Positions 52,101-58,862 of a stretch of DNA of 64,000 bases are shown in pieces (the stretch's first letter is position 1; every line of letters starts with the position of its first letter). The stretch lies in the NCBI GenBank assembly GCA_002753155.1, contig PDZW01000015.1:19045-83044 (forward strand). Direction: 5' to 3'. This DNA is from Alphaproteobacteria bacterium WMHbin7. GTDB taxonomy: Bacteria > Pseudomonadota > Alphaproteobacteria > Rhodospirillales > WMHbin7. The notes below the pieces were generated by a model, which did not search any database, was not told the DNA's origin, and worked only from the letters and a program-made list of their open reading frames with translations. Both the position numbers and the translations under genes were made by a program.

Positions 52101-52136
52101 TACGGGGCGGCGAATGAAGATTTCAAAGATGCTCAT
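49104..52136 (-). CDS. RND (AcrB/HAE1-type) efflux pump, inner membrane subunit
   Basis: Proton-driven drug or solute exporter. 1010 residues, twelve predicted TM helices with two large periplasmic loops. Motifs: N-terminal MSIFEIFIRRPVLASVISLL, VVDDAIVVVENVHRHIEEGM in TM4 with the proton-relay aspartates, TLTLASVYAPIAFMGGLTGA, and the second-half LTLIGLISKHGILICEVARA-like region in which Lys replaces the usual Asn. Overlaps the adaptor gene by 4 nt. No outer-membrane channel gene follows. Confidence 0.95.
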   Translation of the reverse strand: MSIFEIFIRRPVLASVISLLILALGLRALFMLPVRQYPQMSNTVITVTTTYPGADADLMQGFVTDPIQKVVASSKGIDYLTSSSALGSSEVKVFVRLNDDPGEAMTEVMSKVGEVRALLPRGINDPVIKKTTGEAFAAMYLAFSSTSHTPQQITDYVSRTVQPKLATVAGVANPELLGGQKYSMRVWLDPERMAQYGVSPGEIKQALTSNNFLSAAGSSKGGFDVIGTQAKTDLKNVDEFKSLVIRGEGARLVRLGDIAKVELGPEYEDASVYVNGKKAVFIGVNLQPGANPLDAVSGVRATLPGIEQELPEGMTAEIAYDSTVFIRSAIWEVVKTLIEATVIVVGVIFLFMGSARAVAIPVVTVPLSLIGAALFMLSLGYSINLLTLLAMVLAIGLVVDDAIVVVENVHRHIEEGMTPLDAALKGTREISGPVIAMTLTLASVYAPIAFMGGLTGALFKEFAFTLAGAVIVSGIVALTLSPMMCSRILKHGVTDKGFAARVDALFDKVQNFYSRLLAGTLADRPVMLVFAGLVLISLGPLFMAVPSELAPEEDKGAVMVAYQGPPSANLDYMETFSRQLDKVLAAPPEAGSVFTINGWPSRSGGFAAAILKPWDLRERGQKELVPEIQQGINGISGIKGSAFGLPPLPGSDGLPVQFVVTSTSDWRSLAEVSGDLFAKAKASGLFAFVDLDLKVESPQTIIEIDRDKAGAYGITMQAIGEAFATLTGGNYVNLINLEGRSYQVIPQVGRDFRMNPEALGRFYVKTAKGEAVPLSSLVTMKHEVRPVTLSQFNQMNSVTLQAFPMPGVSLGTALDFLAKAAAETLPKDMSFNHAGQSRQYYQEGSALIFTFFFALVVIFLVLAAQFESFRDPLVILVAVPLSVCGALIPLALGVTSMNIYTQVGLVTLIGLISKHGILICEVARAKQVSEGMDRIQAVQAAAALRLRPILMTTAAMVLGLIPLLSASGAGAASRLSIAIVIVAGMSIGTLFTLFVLPVIYTYVAAERKSI

Positions 52137-53263
52137 GGCTTGACTGCTGTTTGCCTGGGTGCTTGGGCAAAGGGACTGCCCTCAACCAACGACACATGGC
52201 TTCCATTCTCAAGCTTCAATTGGCCTGCGGTTACCACCTTGTCGCCGGGCTTGAGATCACCCAGGACCGCCGCCCAGCCATCGCGCCGCTCGGCCACGGT
52301 CACTGGCAAGCGCTTGGCGATCAGCACGGTTTTTCCATCCTCGACCATCTCGGTCACCACGAAAACGGAATCGCCCGCCAGACTGTAGGTAACAGCCGTT
52401 ACCGGCACCACCAGGACCTGTATGGTTTCCGGCCGGCCGATGCGGACATTGGCAAACATTCCGGGCTTTAAGGAAACGTCGGGATTGGGAACCAGCGCTT
52501 CCAGCAGGACCATGCCGGAGTTCGCATCGACAGCGGAATCGATGGCCGAGACAGTGCCCGGAAAGACGCGCCCCGGCCAGGCATCGACCTCGACCTCGAC
52601 AGTCAGACCCGGCGCTAACCCGGCCAAATCCTTTTGCGACACCTGGACCTCAACGCGCAACGCCGAGAGGTCTTGAAGGGTCACGACGGATTGTCCAGGC
52701 TGAAGATATTGCCCCACATCAATCTTGCGCACCCCCAGAACGCCCGCGAAGGGAGCTGTCACCGTCTTCTTGGCAATCAACGCTGCCAGTTGCGCCACCT
52801 TGGCCTCTTTGACCTGCAATTCCGCCTCTGCCTTGTCGAGAGCCGATTGCGACACATGGCTGGCGGCAGCCAATGTGCGCGAGCGTTGCGCCTGCGTTGA
52901 CGCCAGCGCTTTTTCGGCCTGGGCGCTGGCCAGATCAGCCCGCTCGACATCGGCATCAAGACGCACCAAAACCTGGCCCCTGGTCACGCTTGTCCCGGAT
53001 TGGAACAAGATATCCTTGACCAGCCCGGCAGCCCCTGCCGTGACCTCGACTCCATTGACGGCCTTTAAGCCGCCCACGGCCTTTAATTCCCGCGTCCAGG
53101 TGTCTTCGTGGACCATCTCCACAGAAACCGGCATGACAGGCTTGGGCAGGGTGGCGAAATACTGCTTGATCATGACGCCCCGAAACTGGGCAAAGCCCAG
53201 CGTGCCCCCCAGAACCAGAAGGCTGGCCGTCAGCATGACGATCATTTTCGTGCGACGTTTCAT
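52133..53263 (-). CDS. RND efflux periplasmic adaptor (membrane fusion protein)
   Basis: 376 residues. N-terminal hydrophobic anchor about 7-25 (IVMLTASLLVLGGTLGFAQF), no lipobox. Lipoyl/biotinyl halves (VEVTAGAAGLVKDILFQSGT, KKTVTAPFAGVLGVRKIDVG) around an alpha-helical hairpin (about 105-160), then beta-barrel and membrane-proximal domains. Pairs with the downstream RND pump. It lies 12 nt after the tetR-type regulator on the same transcript. Confidence 0.94.
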   Translation of the reverse strand: MKRRTKMIVMLTASLLVLGGTLGFAQFRGVMIKQYFATLPKPVMPVSVEMVHEDTWTRELKAVGGLKAVNGVEVTAGAAGLVKDILFQSGTSVTRGQVLVRLDADVERADLASAQAEKALASTQAQRSRTLAAASHVSQSALDKAEAELQVKEAKVAQLAALIAKKTVTAPFAGVLGVRKIDVGQYLQPGQSVVTLQDLSALRVEVQVSQKDLAGLAPGLTVEVEVDAWPGRVFPGTVSAIDSAVDANSGMVLLEALVPNPDVSLKPGMFANVRIGRPETIQVLVVPVTAVTYSLAGDSVFVVTEMVEDGKTVLIAKRLPVTVAERRDGWAAVLGDLKPGDKVVTAGQLKLENGSHVSLVEGSPFAQAPRQTAVKP

Positions 53264-53275
53264 TGTCTGTTCTCG

Positions 53276-53824
53276 CTATTTCATAAGATCGAGTGCTGCC
53301 GCCTTGATGCAGTCGCGCGATTTCTCGTCCAACACGTCGAGGCCAATCAGTTGATGCAGAACAAGGCCATCGCCCATAAGGCCAATCACCCCCATCAGCC
53401 CCGGGCTGGGCGCGTTCATCATGGATTGCTCCATCCATTCACGGTATTTGACCCTCAAGGGCGCTATCAGATCGGGATCATGGGCAAGCCCCGCCAGAAG
53501 CGCCGTGCCCAAGGGGTCTTTGCAGCAGGGACTGTCGGTATCGAAGAAGGCGTGAACGGCGGCGCGCATCCAGCGATGGGGTCCTTCCGGTTCTTGCTCG
53601 AAATAGGATTGATGCAACTTTTCCCATTGCTCGATGACGCGGGCCACCATGGCCCGCACCAAGGCGCTCTTGCTGGGAAAGTGGTAAAGGACGCCGCCCT
53701 TGCTAAGCCCCGCCTCTCTGGCAGCACCATCCAAGGTCAGTTTGGCCACGCCCTGGCTGCGCACCAGATGCATGGCGGCTTCCAGAATTTTTTCACGGGC
53801 GACCGAAGGTTCGCGCGGGGCCAT
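53276..53824 (-). CDS. TetR-family repressor of the RND operon
   Basis: 182 residues. Helix-turn-helix at about 10-55: REKILEAAMHLVRSQGVAKL and LDGAAREAGLSKGGVLYHFP, the LYHFPSK signature being typical of AcrR/TetR. The C-terminal ligand domain has a Cys-Cys pair (SPCCKDP). First gene of the operon. AGGAG ribosome site; a perfect palindrome overlaps its promoter, indicating autorepression. Confidence 0.95.
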   Translation of the reverse strand: MAPREPSVAREKILEAAMHLVRSQGVAKLTLDGAAREAGLSKGGVLYHFPSKSALVRAMVARVIEQWEKLHQSYFEQEPEGPHRWMRAAVHAFFDTDSPCCKDPLGTALLAGLAHDPDLIAPLRVKYREWMEQSMMNAPSPGLMGVIGLMGDGLVLHQLIGLDVLDEKSRDCIKAAALDLMK

Positions 53825-53844
53825 GAGGACCGCTCCTAATGCTG

Positions 53845-53886
53845 TACCGTCTGGACGGTATATATTGCACCGCAGCAGTGAGTCAA
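53845..53886 (-). promoter_or_regulatory. TetR operator and promoter of the RND operon
   Basis: TACCGTC (53845-53851)-TG-GACGGTA (53854-53860) is a perfect 16-bp palindrome. On the minus strand TTGACT (53886-53881), 16 bp, TATATA (53864-53859) forms a promoter whose -10 overlaps the operator by two bases, so a bound repressor would block initiation. Confidence 0.8.
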
Positions 53887-53953
53887 GCGCAAAATATCAT
53901 CCGATCATCTTATCCTTGAACTATGATGGGGACTCGGATGACAGGAGGGTGAT

Positions 53954-54451
53954 ATGCGTCTGGTGGCGATTCTGGGCATGTTCGGGTTGGCGGGCCTTTT
54001 GGCAGTCGGCCCCGCCAGGGCCGAGGATGGCCAATTGGCGCTGGGCCAGACCATCCTGGTGCCGGTCTATTCCCATATCCTGGTCAATAACCGCGACGGC
54101 AAGGGCGATCCCGGCTCGCTGCTGCTTTCTTCCATGCTGACAGTGCGCAACCCCAATCTAAAAGCGGGCCTGAGCTTGAAATCGGTGGCCTATTACAGTT
54201 CGGAAGGCAAGCTGCTGCGTGAGTTTTTGACCGAACCCCGCGCCATTCCCGCCATGGGGGCAACCGAGTTTTTCATCGAGAACCGAGACCGGGAAGGCGG
54301 CACGGGTGCGAGCTTCCTGATTGTCTGGGAGGCCCCCCAGCCGGTGCGCCCGGCCTTGGCGGAAAGCGTCAACGCTTATTTCTTCGGAACCCAATCGCTG
54401 GCCTTCGCCAGCCCTGGGCGGGTGGTTGCTCAGAAGGACGCCAAGCCCTGA
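53954..54451 (+). CDS. Periplasmic DUF3124 protein
   Basis: 165 residues. Signal peptide ending GPARAEDG (about 24). DUF3124 features: ILVPVYSHILVNNRDGKGDP, SSMLTVRNPNLKAGLSLKSV, EPRAIPAMGATEFFIENRD and GGTGASFLIVWEAP. Role unknown in the family. It probably shares four bases (CTGA) with the start of mnmA. Confidence 0.85.
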   Translation: MRLVAILGMFGLAGLLAVGPARAEDGQLALGQTILVPVYSHILVNNRDGKGDPGSLLLSSMLTVRNPNLKAGLSLKSVAYYSSEGKLLREFLTEPRAIPAMGATEFFIENRDREGGTGASFLIVWEAPQPVRPALAESVNAYFFGTQSLAFASPGRVVAQKDAKP

Positions 54452-55536
54452 TTGACGCGGCACTGACCGGCCTGCCCCCGGGTGCGCGCATCGCCGTCGC
54501 CATGTCGGGGGGGGTCGATTCCTCGGTAACGGCCGCCCTGTTGAAGGAGCGCGGCTTTCAGGTCATCGGCCTGACCATGCGGCTTTTGGGCGCTGCCCCC
54601 GCCGTGGATAAAGGCTGTTGCGGCGGACCCGACATGCGCGATGCGAAGCGCGTGGCCGAGCAGTTGGGAATCGCCCACCATATTCTTGATTTCGAGTTGG
54701 AGTTTGAAGAGGAGGTGATGCGCCCCTTCGCCGCCGCCTACGCCCGGGGCGAGACGCCCAGCCCCTGCATCGACTGCAATCAACATCTCAAATTCCGCCA
54801 TCTGCTGGCAACGGCGCGCGACCTGGGCGCCCATACCCTGGCCACGGGCCATTACGCGCAGCGCTTTGACGGTCCCTTCGGGCCTGAGCTGCATCAAGGG
54901 GCCGACCCCGCCCGCGATCAAAGCTACTTCCTGTTCGCGCTCGATCAGGAAATCCTAAAATCCCTTATTTTCCCGCTGGGCGCCTTTTCCAAAGCCCAGG
55001 TGCGCCTGCAGGCCCAAAGGCTGGGCCTGCATCTGGCCGCCAAGCCCGACAGCCAGGATATCTGCTTCGTCTCGCCCGAGGGTTATGCAGCCCTGGTAGG
55101 CCAATACCAGCCCTCGGCCCTGGTTCCTGGCGAGATCATCGACACATCGGGGGCCGTGCTGGGACAGCATCGGGGGCTGGCGCATTACACGGTCGGCCAG
55201 CGCCGGGGTCTCGGGCTGGGTGGAGGACCGCCGCTTTATGTGCTCTCCCTTGACGCCAAGGCCAACCGCGTTGTTGTGGGCCTGAAAGAGGCTCTCGGCC
55301 AATCCGAAATCCGCCTTCGCGATCTGCACTGGCTGGCCCCGGACAGGGTTGAAAACCCTGTTTCAGCGCATTTTCGCATCCGCTCTTCAAGGCCTCCCGT
55401 GCCCGGCAGGCTCTGGCATCGGGACGGTGGCGCTGGCCTGGTCGAACTAGAATCGCCCGAAGAAGGCGTTGCGCGAGGCCAGGCCTGTGTTGCCTATGAC
55501 GGCACCCGTCTGCTTGGCGGTGGATGGATCGCTTGA
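54448..55536 (+). CDS. mnmA: tRNA-specific 2-thiouridylase MnmA
   Basis: Thiolates U34 of tRNA Lys/Glu/Gln using sulfur relayed from IscS. PP-loop in AMSGGVDSSVTAALLKERG; catalytic cysteines in GETPSPCIDCNQHLKF and KPDSQDICFVSPEG; C-terminal barrel with VGQRRGLGLGGG. The only ATG (54502) would begin inside the PP-loop and remove its first strand. In frame upstream lies LIDAALTGLPPGARIAVAMS, homologous to normal MnmA starts, and its first codon CTG (54448) overlaps the preceding TGA as CTGA with AAGGAC upstream. I therefore place the start at this CTG (362 residues); ATT 54451 is an alternative. Confidence 0.9.
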   Translation: MIDAALTGLPPGARIAVAMSGGVDSSVTAALLKERGFQVIGLTMRLLGAAPAVDKGCCGGPDMRDAKRVAEQLGIAHHILDFELEFEEEVMRPFAAAYARGETPSPCIDCNQHLKFRHLLATARDLGAHTLATGHYAQRFDGPFGPELHQGADPARDQSYFLFALDQEILKSLIFPLGAFSKAQVRLQAQRLGLHLAAKPDSQDICFVSPEGYAALVGQYQPSALVPGEIIDTSGAVLGQHRGLAHYTVGQRRGLGLGGGPPLYVLSLDAKANRVVVGLKEALGQSEIRLRDLHWLAPDRVENPVSAHFRIRSSRPPVPGRLWHRDGGAGLVELESPEEGVARGQACVAYDGTRLLGGGWIA

Positions 55537-55576
55537 CGGCGCAAGGCGATGGGGATAAACATCCCACCCCACGGTG

Positions 55577-55653
55577 GCGGGCGTAGCTCAGTTGGTTAGA
55601 GCGCCAGGTTGTGGTCCTGGATGTCGCCGGTTCGAATCCGGTCGCTCGCCCCA
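55577..55653 (+). tRNA. tRNA-His (anticodon GTG)
   Basis: 77 nt with all arms: acceptor GCGGGCG/CGCTCGC, D arm TAGCTCAGTTGGTTAGAGC, anticodon stem CCAGG/CCTGG with loop TTGTGGT, T arm GCCGG-TTCGAAT-CCGGT, and encoded CCA. The base before position 1 is G (55576) opposite C73, the extra pair diagnostic of tRNA-His. Confidence 0.98.
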
Positions 55654-55663
55654 CTCCCCTTGA

Positions 55664-55699
55664 AAAGATTGAATCTTTCTAAGAAATCCCGAGGATTTC
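55664..55699 (+). terminator. Tandem hairpins downstream of tRNA-His
   Basis: AAAGA-TTGAA-TCTTT (55664-55678) followed by GAAATCC-CGA-GGATTTC (55683-55699). No long T run follows, so termination strength is unclear; they may serve as tRNA 3' processing or termination signals. Confidence 0.35.
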
Positions 55700-55774
55700 A
55701 GCTCGAGCTTGCACTTTTCCACGGTTTCTGGCTAAATTTATGCCCGCCGTGCGTAGACCAGAAAGGAGCACCCC

Positions 55775-55969
55775 ATGGCTATCGACAGTCTTACCGGATC
55801 AGCCGCTTCCGCGATGATCAATCCGGCCAATCTGCAGCCTCGCCAGCCTCCCGATGCTCAGCAGCGCGGGCAGGACAAAAGCTCTGACGGCGCTTCCAAG
55901 ATTATGGCTGCGTCGGACAATTCGCGCCCGCCGCCGCACCGCGGCCAGTCGGTCGATATCAAGGTTTAA
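55775..55969 (+). CDS. Small hydrophilic protein of unknown function
   Basis: 64 residues, ATG with GAAAGGAG upstream. Ala/Ser/Pro/Gln-rich, probably disordered (NPANLQPRQPPDAQQRGQ), ending in VDIKV. No TM or signal peptide. Good ribosome site and spacing support a real gene, but no family is recognised. The C-terminal GQSVDIKV is reminiscent of flagellar/anti-sigma-like small proteins, though not enough to name it. Confidence 0.5.
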   Translation: MAIDSLTGSAASAMINPANLQPRQPPDAQQRGQDKSSDGASKIMAASDNSRPPPHRGQSVDIKV

Positions 55970-55981
55970 AACCAACTTTCA

Positions 55982-56701
55982 TTAAGGCGTGAAGGCGTTG
56001 CCGGGGAGCGGTCGATTGATGTCGACCCTCTCCAGGCTAGTCGTACCCGTATGCGCCCCCTGGGCGTAATGGTCCTCGCGCATGGCGACGGCAATGCCCT
56101 CAACGACGCGATAATCGCCATAGAGCGTCGTGAAGTCGGCGTTCGTGCCGTCGGGCAAGGCTAGTTTCCCACTGGTTTGCACGATCAACCCCGTAGCGGA
56201 ATCGATCACCACAGCCAGGGAAATCCCTTCGGATACAGGCAGGGTGATGGCGTGAAAACGCCGCCCCCCTTTTTCCTGCTGCCCCTGATCGATCAGATGC
56301 GCCCGGCTTTCCTTCAATAGCAGAGGCAGGCGCAGGCGGGCCGCCTGCAAACTCATGGCAATATGCTCGGGCACACTGGCCGCCTGGCCATTCCGCCAGG
56401 CCCGATCCTTGACCAGAAGGCGTCTTTCGCTGGGACCGCCTGCATAGGTGGTCATATTTAGCAAGCGATCCGGAGATTGAAAAAGTCTCTCGACCCTCCC
56501 TGGCTGAGCCTGGCCCTTGACCGTGATGCTCCCCTGGACTCGAAGTGTCGCCAACTGGACCAGCCTTGCCTCACCGCCATAAGCCGCAAGGCTTAACTGG
56601 ATCAGTTGATCCAGAGCACCCGTCGTTTGCCCCGCAGCGGGGCCTGCGATCAGCAAAGCCCCAAATGCGACACAGACCCGAGCAAAGCGAAACAGCGTCA
56701 T
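55982..56701 (-). CDS. Exported LolA/MucB-like lipoprotein-carrier-fold protein
   Basis: 239 residues from the ATG at 56701, chosen for GAGGAG 6 nt upstream. Signal peptide ends near PAAGQT (about 24). The body is beta-rich with LolA-like traits: AYGGEARLVQLATLRVQGSI, PDRLLNMTTYAGGPSERRLL, VVIDSATGLIVQTSG, TTLYGDYRVVEGIAVAMRED. Function unknown. Divergent from the diguanylate cyclase. Confidence 0.65.
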   Translation of the reverse strand: MTLFRFARVCVAFGALLIAGPAAGQTTGALDQLIQLSLAAYGGEARLVQLATLRVQGSITVKGQAQPGRVERLFQSPDRLLNMTTYAGGPSERRLLVKDRAWRNGQAASVPEHIAMSLQAARLRLPLLLKESRAHLIDQGQQEKGGRRFHAITLPVSEGISLAVVIDSATGLIVQTSGKLALPDGTNADFTTLYGDYRVVEGIAVAMREDHYAQGAHTGTTSLERVDINRPLPGNAFTP

Positions 56702-56798
56702 GACCAACTCCTCGAAAAGCGGCTGGAATTTCTCTTTGATCGGCGCAACCGTTTTCTCATCTTGTCAAATTCCACTTAAACAGGCGTAAATAACCGCC

Positions 56799-58835
56799 AT
56801 GAGGCAGCGGTTTCTTCTTGGAAAGCTCATTCTCGCCCCAGCCCTTGCGCTGCTGATCCTGGTGATCGTGGCAGGCGGGCAAATTTTGTCCAGCCGCGAT
56901 CTCCTTTCCGACGTACGCAGCATCGATGAAACCCTGGCAGCCCTTCATGCCAATGGCGAAGCGCTGGAGCGCCTGCATGCCAGCGAAATAGCACTTAAAC
57001 TTTTTCAGGCCCAAGAGGGGCCACAGGCAGAGAACTTGCGCAGTCAGCTTACGACCGAGGCAAGCCGCCTGCGCGCTCTGGCGCCAGACCTGGCCGGCGC
57101 GGCTAGCCTTGGCGCCGATAGCGGCCATGCAGATTCGTCCAAGGCAGAGGCCGACCTGCTGGTCGAATTGTGCAATCTACTCGACCATATCAGCGCCAGC
57201 CCCAACCCCCGGACATTCAGCAGCGAAGCCCTCCATTTGCAGGCACAGGTGAACGAGCGCTTGAAAAAACGCGAGCAGGCCTATCATCAGATTCTGGCGG
57301 AGAGGGCTGCCAATGCCCGTCAGGAATCAGAAACGGCCGTTCCCTTCGCCATCCTTCTCACCTTTGTCGGCTTCCTGGCGGCATTCATGACCAGCTTGGT
57401 CAGTGCGCGCGGCTTTTTCGCCTCCTTTAATAATCTGGCGGAAGCCATGCGCAGACTTGCCAGGGGCGAGCCGGGTTTGGCCGACATATCGGCAGAACTT
57501 GGCCGCGAGTTCAGCGAAGTGGCCGAAGCGCTTGACCTGTTCCAGCGCACCTCGCATGAGAAGCAGGCCGCCGTGGAGGCCCTGGCCGAAAGCGAAGAAG
57601 GACTGAAGCGGATTCTGGACGCCGCTCCCGTGCCCCTGGCCCTCACCAGCGTGGCCAGAGGCAAGGTCGTTTATGCCAACAAACTCTGCCATACCTTGTT
57701 TCAGGTGGAGGGGCCCAGCGAAGGCATGGATGTTCGCAAATTCTACACGAACCCGGATGAGCGCGATAAGCTGATCGAGCAAATCCGCCGCCACGGCGAA
57801 GTGCGCGAATACGAACTTTCCATGCGCCGTGCCGACGGCTCGGATGTCTGGGTTTTGGTATCCGCAGCACCGCTTTCCTATCGCGGCGAGACTGTTTTTG
57901 TGCTGGGGTATCATGACATCACCGAGCGCAGATCCCTGATGGCCCGCTTAAGCGACAGCGAAGAGCGCCTGCGCGTCATCGTCGAGGCGACACCCGTACC
58001 CCTGGTGCTTACCCGCATTGCCGACGATTCGCTTCTTTACGTCAACCGCCACTCGCTGGACCTGTTCCATGTGCCGGAAGGTATGAATGTACTTGGATCG
58101 CCCGCCTCGGATTTCTGGGTTGATACCGCCGAACGCGCTAAAATGAAGGACCTGCTGATTGCCGGTGGCGGCAAGCTGCACAGCCTGGAAACAAGGCTTA
58201 AGCGCTATGATGGCGGCTGGTTCTGGGCGCTGCTGTCGGCCACCAGCACGGAGTTCAAGGGCGAGCCGGTGCTTCTGGTCAGCGTCGAGGACGTAACACC
58301 ACGCAAGGAACTCGAGCAGGAACTGCGCCGCCACGCCACCACGGATTTCCTGACGGGCATCGCCAACCGACGACACTTCATCGACATGGCAGAGCGCGAA
58401 TTCGCCCGCGCCAAGCGCTATGGACACACACTATCCGTGGTGATGCTCGATATCGACCGCTTCAAGCGCATCAATGATACTTTCGGTCATCCGACCGGCG
58501 ACAAGGTGGTGCGCGCCATGGCCGCCATCTGCCAGAAGGCGCTGCGCGAGATCGATCATCTGGGCCGCATGGGCGGCGAGGAGTTCGCCATTCTGCTGCC
58601 GGAAACCTCTCTTGAAAAGGCGCTTCAGGCAGCCGAGCGCGTGCGGGAAGCGGTGGAAACCTCTCCGGTCGAACTCGACGACGGACAGCCGCCCATTTCC
58701 TTCACAACCAGCGCCGGGGTTGCTGCCATGTCGGCCAAGGACATGGGCTTCGACCAGATGCTCTCCAGAGCCGACAGAGCGCTTTACGCCGCCAAGAAAG
58801 CCGGGCGCAACTGCGCAAGGCCCGCCGAGGAATAG
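56799..58835 (+). CDS. Membrane PAS-PAS-GGDEF diguanylate cyclase
   Basis: Makes cyclic di-GMP. 678 residues. TM about 9-28, periplasmic helical sensor about 30-180, TM about 184-205, HAMP-like helix, PAS 1 about 265-380 (ILDAAPVPLALTS), PAS 2 about 390-505 (VEATPVPLVLTR), GGDEF about 512-670. Active-site GGEEF in GRMGGEEFAILLPE, with an inhibitory RxxD site (REID) exactly five residues before it, so product feedback is expected. No EAL domain. Confidence 0.95.
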   Translation: MRQRFLLGKLILAPALALLILVIVAGGQILSSRDLLSDVRSIDETLAALHANGEALERLHASEIALKLFQAQEGPQAENLRSQLTTEASRLRALAPDLAGAASLGADSGHADSSKAEADLLVELCNLLDHISASPNPRTFSSEALHLQAQVNERLKKREQAYHQILAERAANARQESETAVPFAILLTFVGFLAAFMTSLVSARGFFASFNNLAEAMRRLARGEPGLADISAELGREFSEVAEALDLFQRTSHEKQAAVEALAESEEGLKRILDAAPVPLALTSVARGKVVYANKLCHTLFQVEGPSEGMDVRKFYTNPDERDKLIEQIRRHGEVREYELSMRRADGSDVWVLVSAAPLSYRGETVFVLGYHDITERRSLMARLSDSEERLRVIVEATPVPLVLTRIADDSLLYVNRHSLDLFHVPEGMNVLGSPASDFWVDTAERAKMKDLLIAGGGKLHSLETRLKRYDGGWFWALLSATSTEFKGEPVLLVSVEDVTPRKELEQELRRHATTDFLTGIANRRHFIDMAEREFARAKRYGHTLSVVMLDIDRFKRINDTFGHPTGDKVVRAMAAICQKALREIDHLGRMGGEEFAILLPETSLEKALQAAERVREAVETSPVELDDGQPPISFTTSAGVAAMSAKDMGFDQMLSRADRALYAAKKAGRNCARPAEE

Positions 58836-58862
58836 CCCCCTTTACCACGTCAGGAGGCCCGC

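Noticed and set aside
54502..55536. ATG at 54502 as the mnmA start
   Set aside because: It would delete the first beta strand of the PP-loop; conserved sequence continues upstream.
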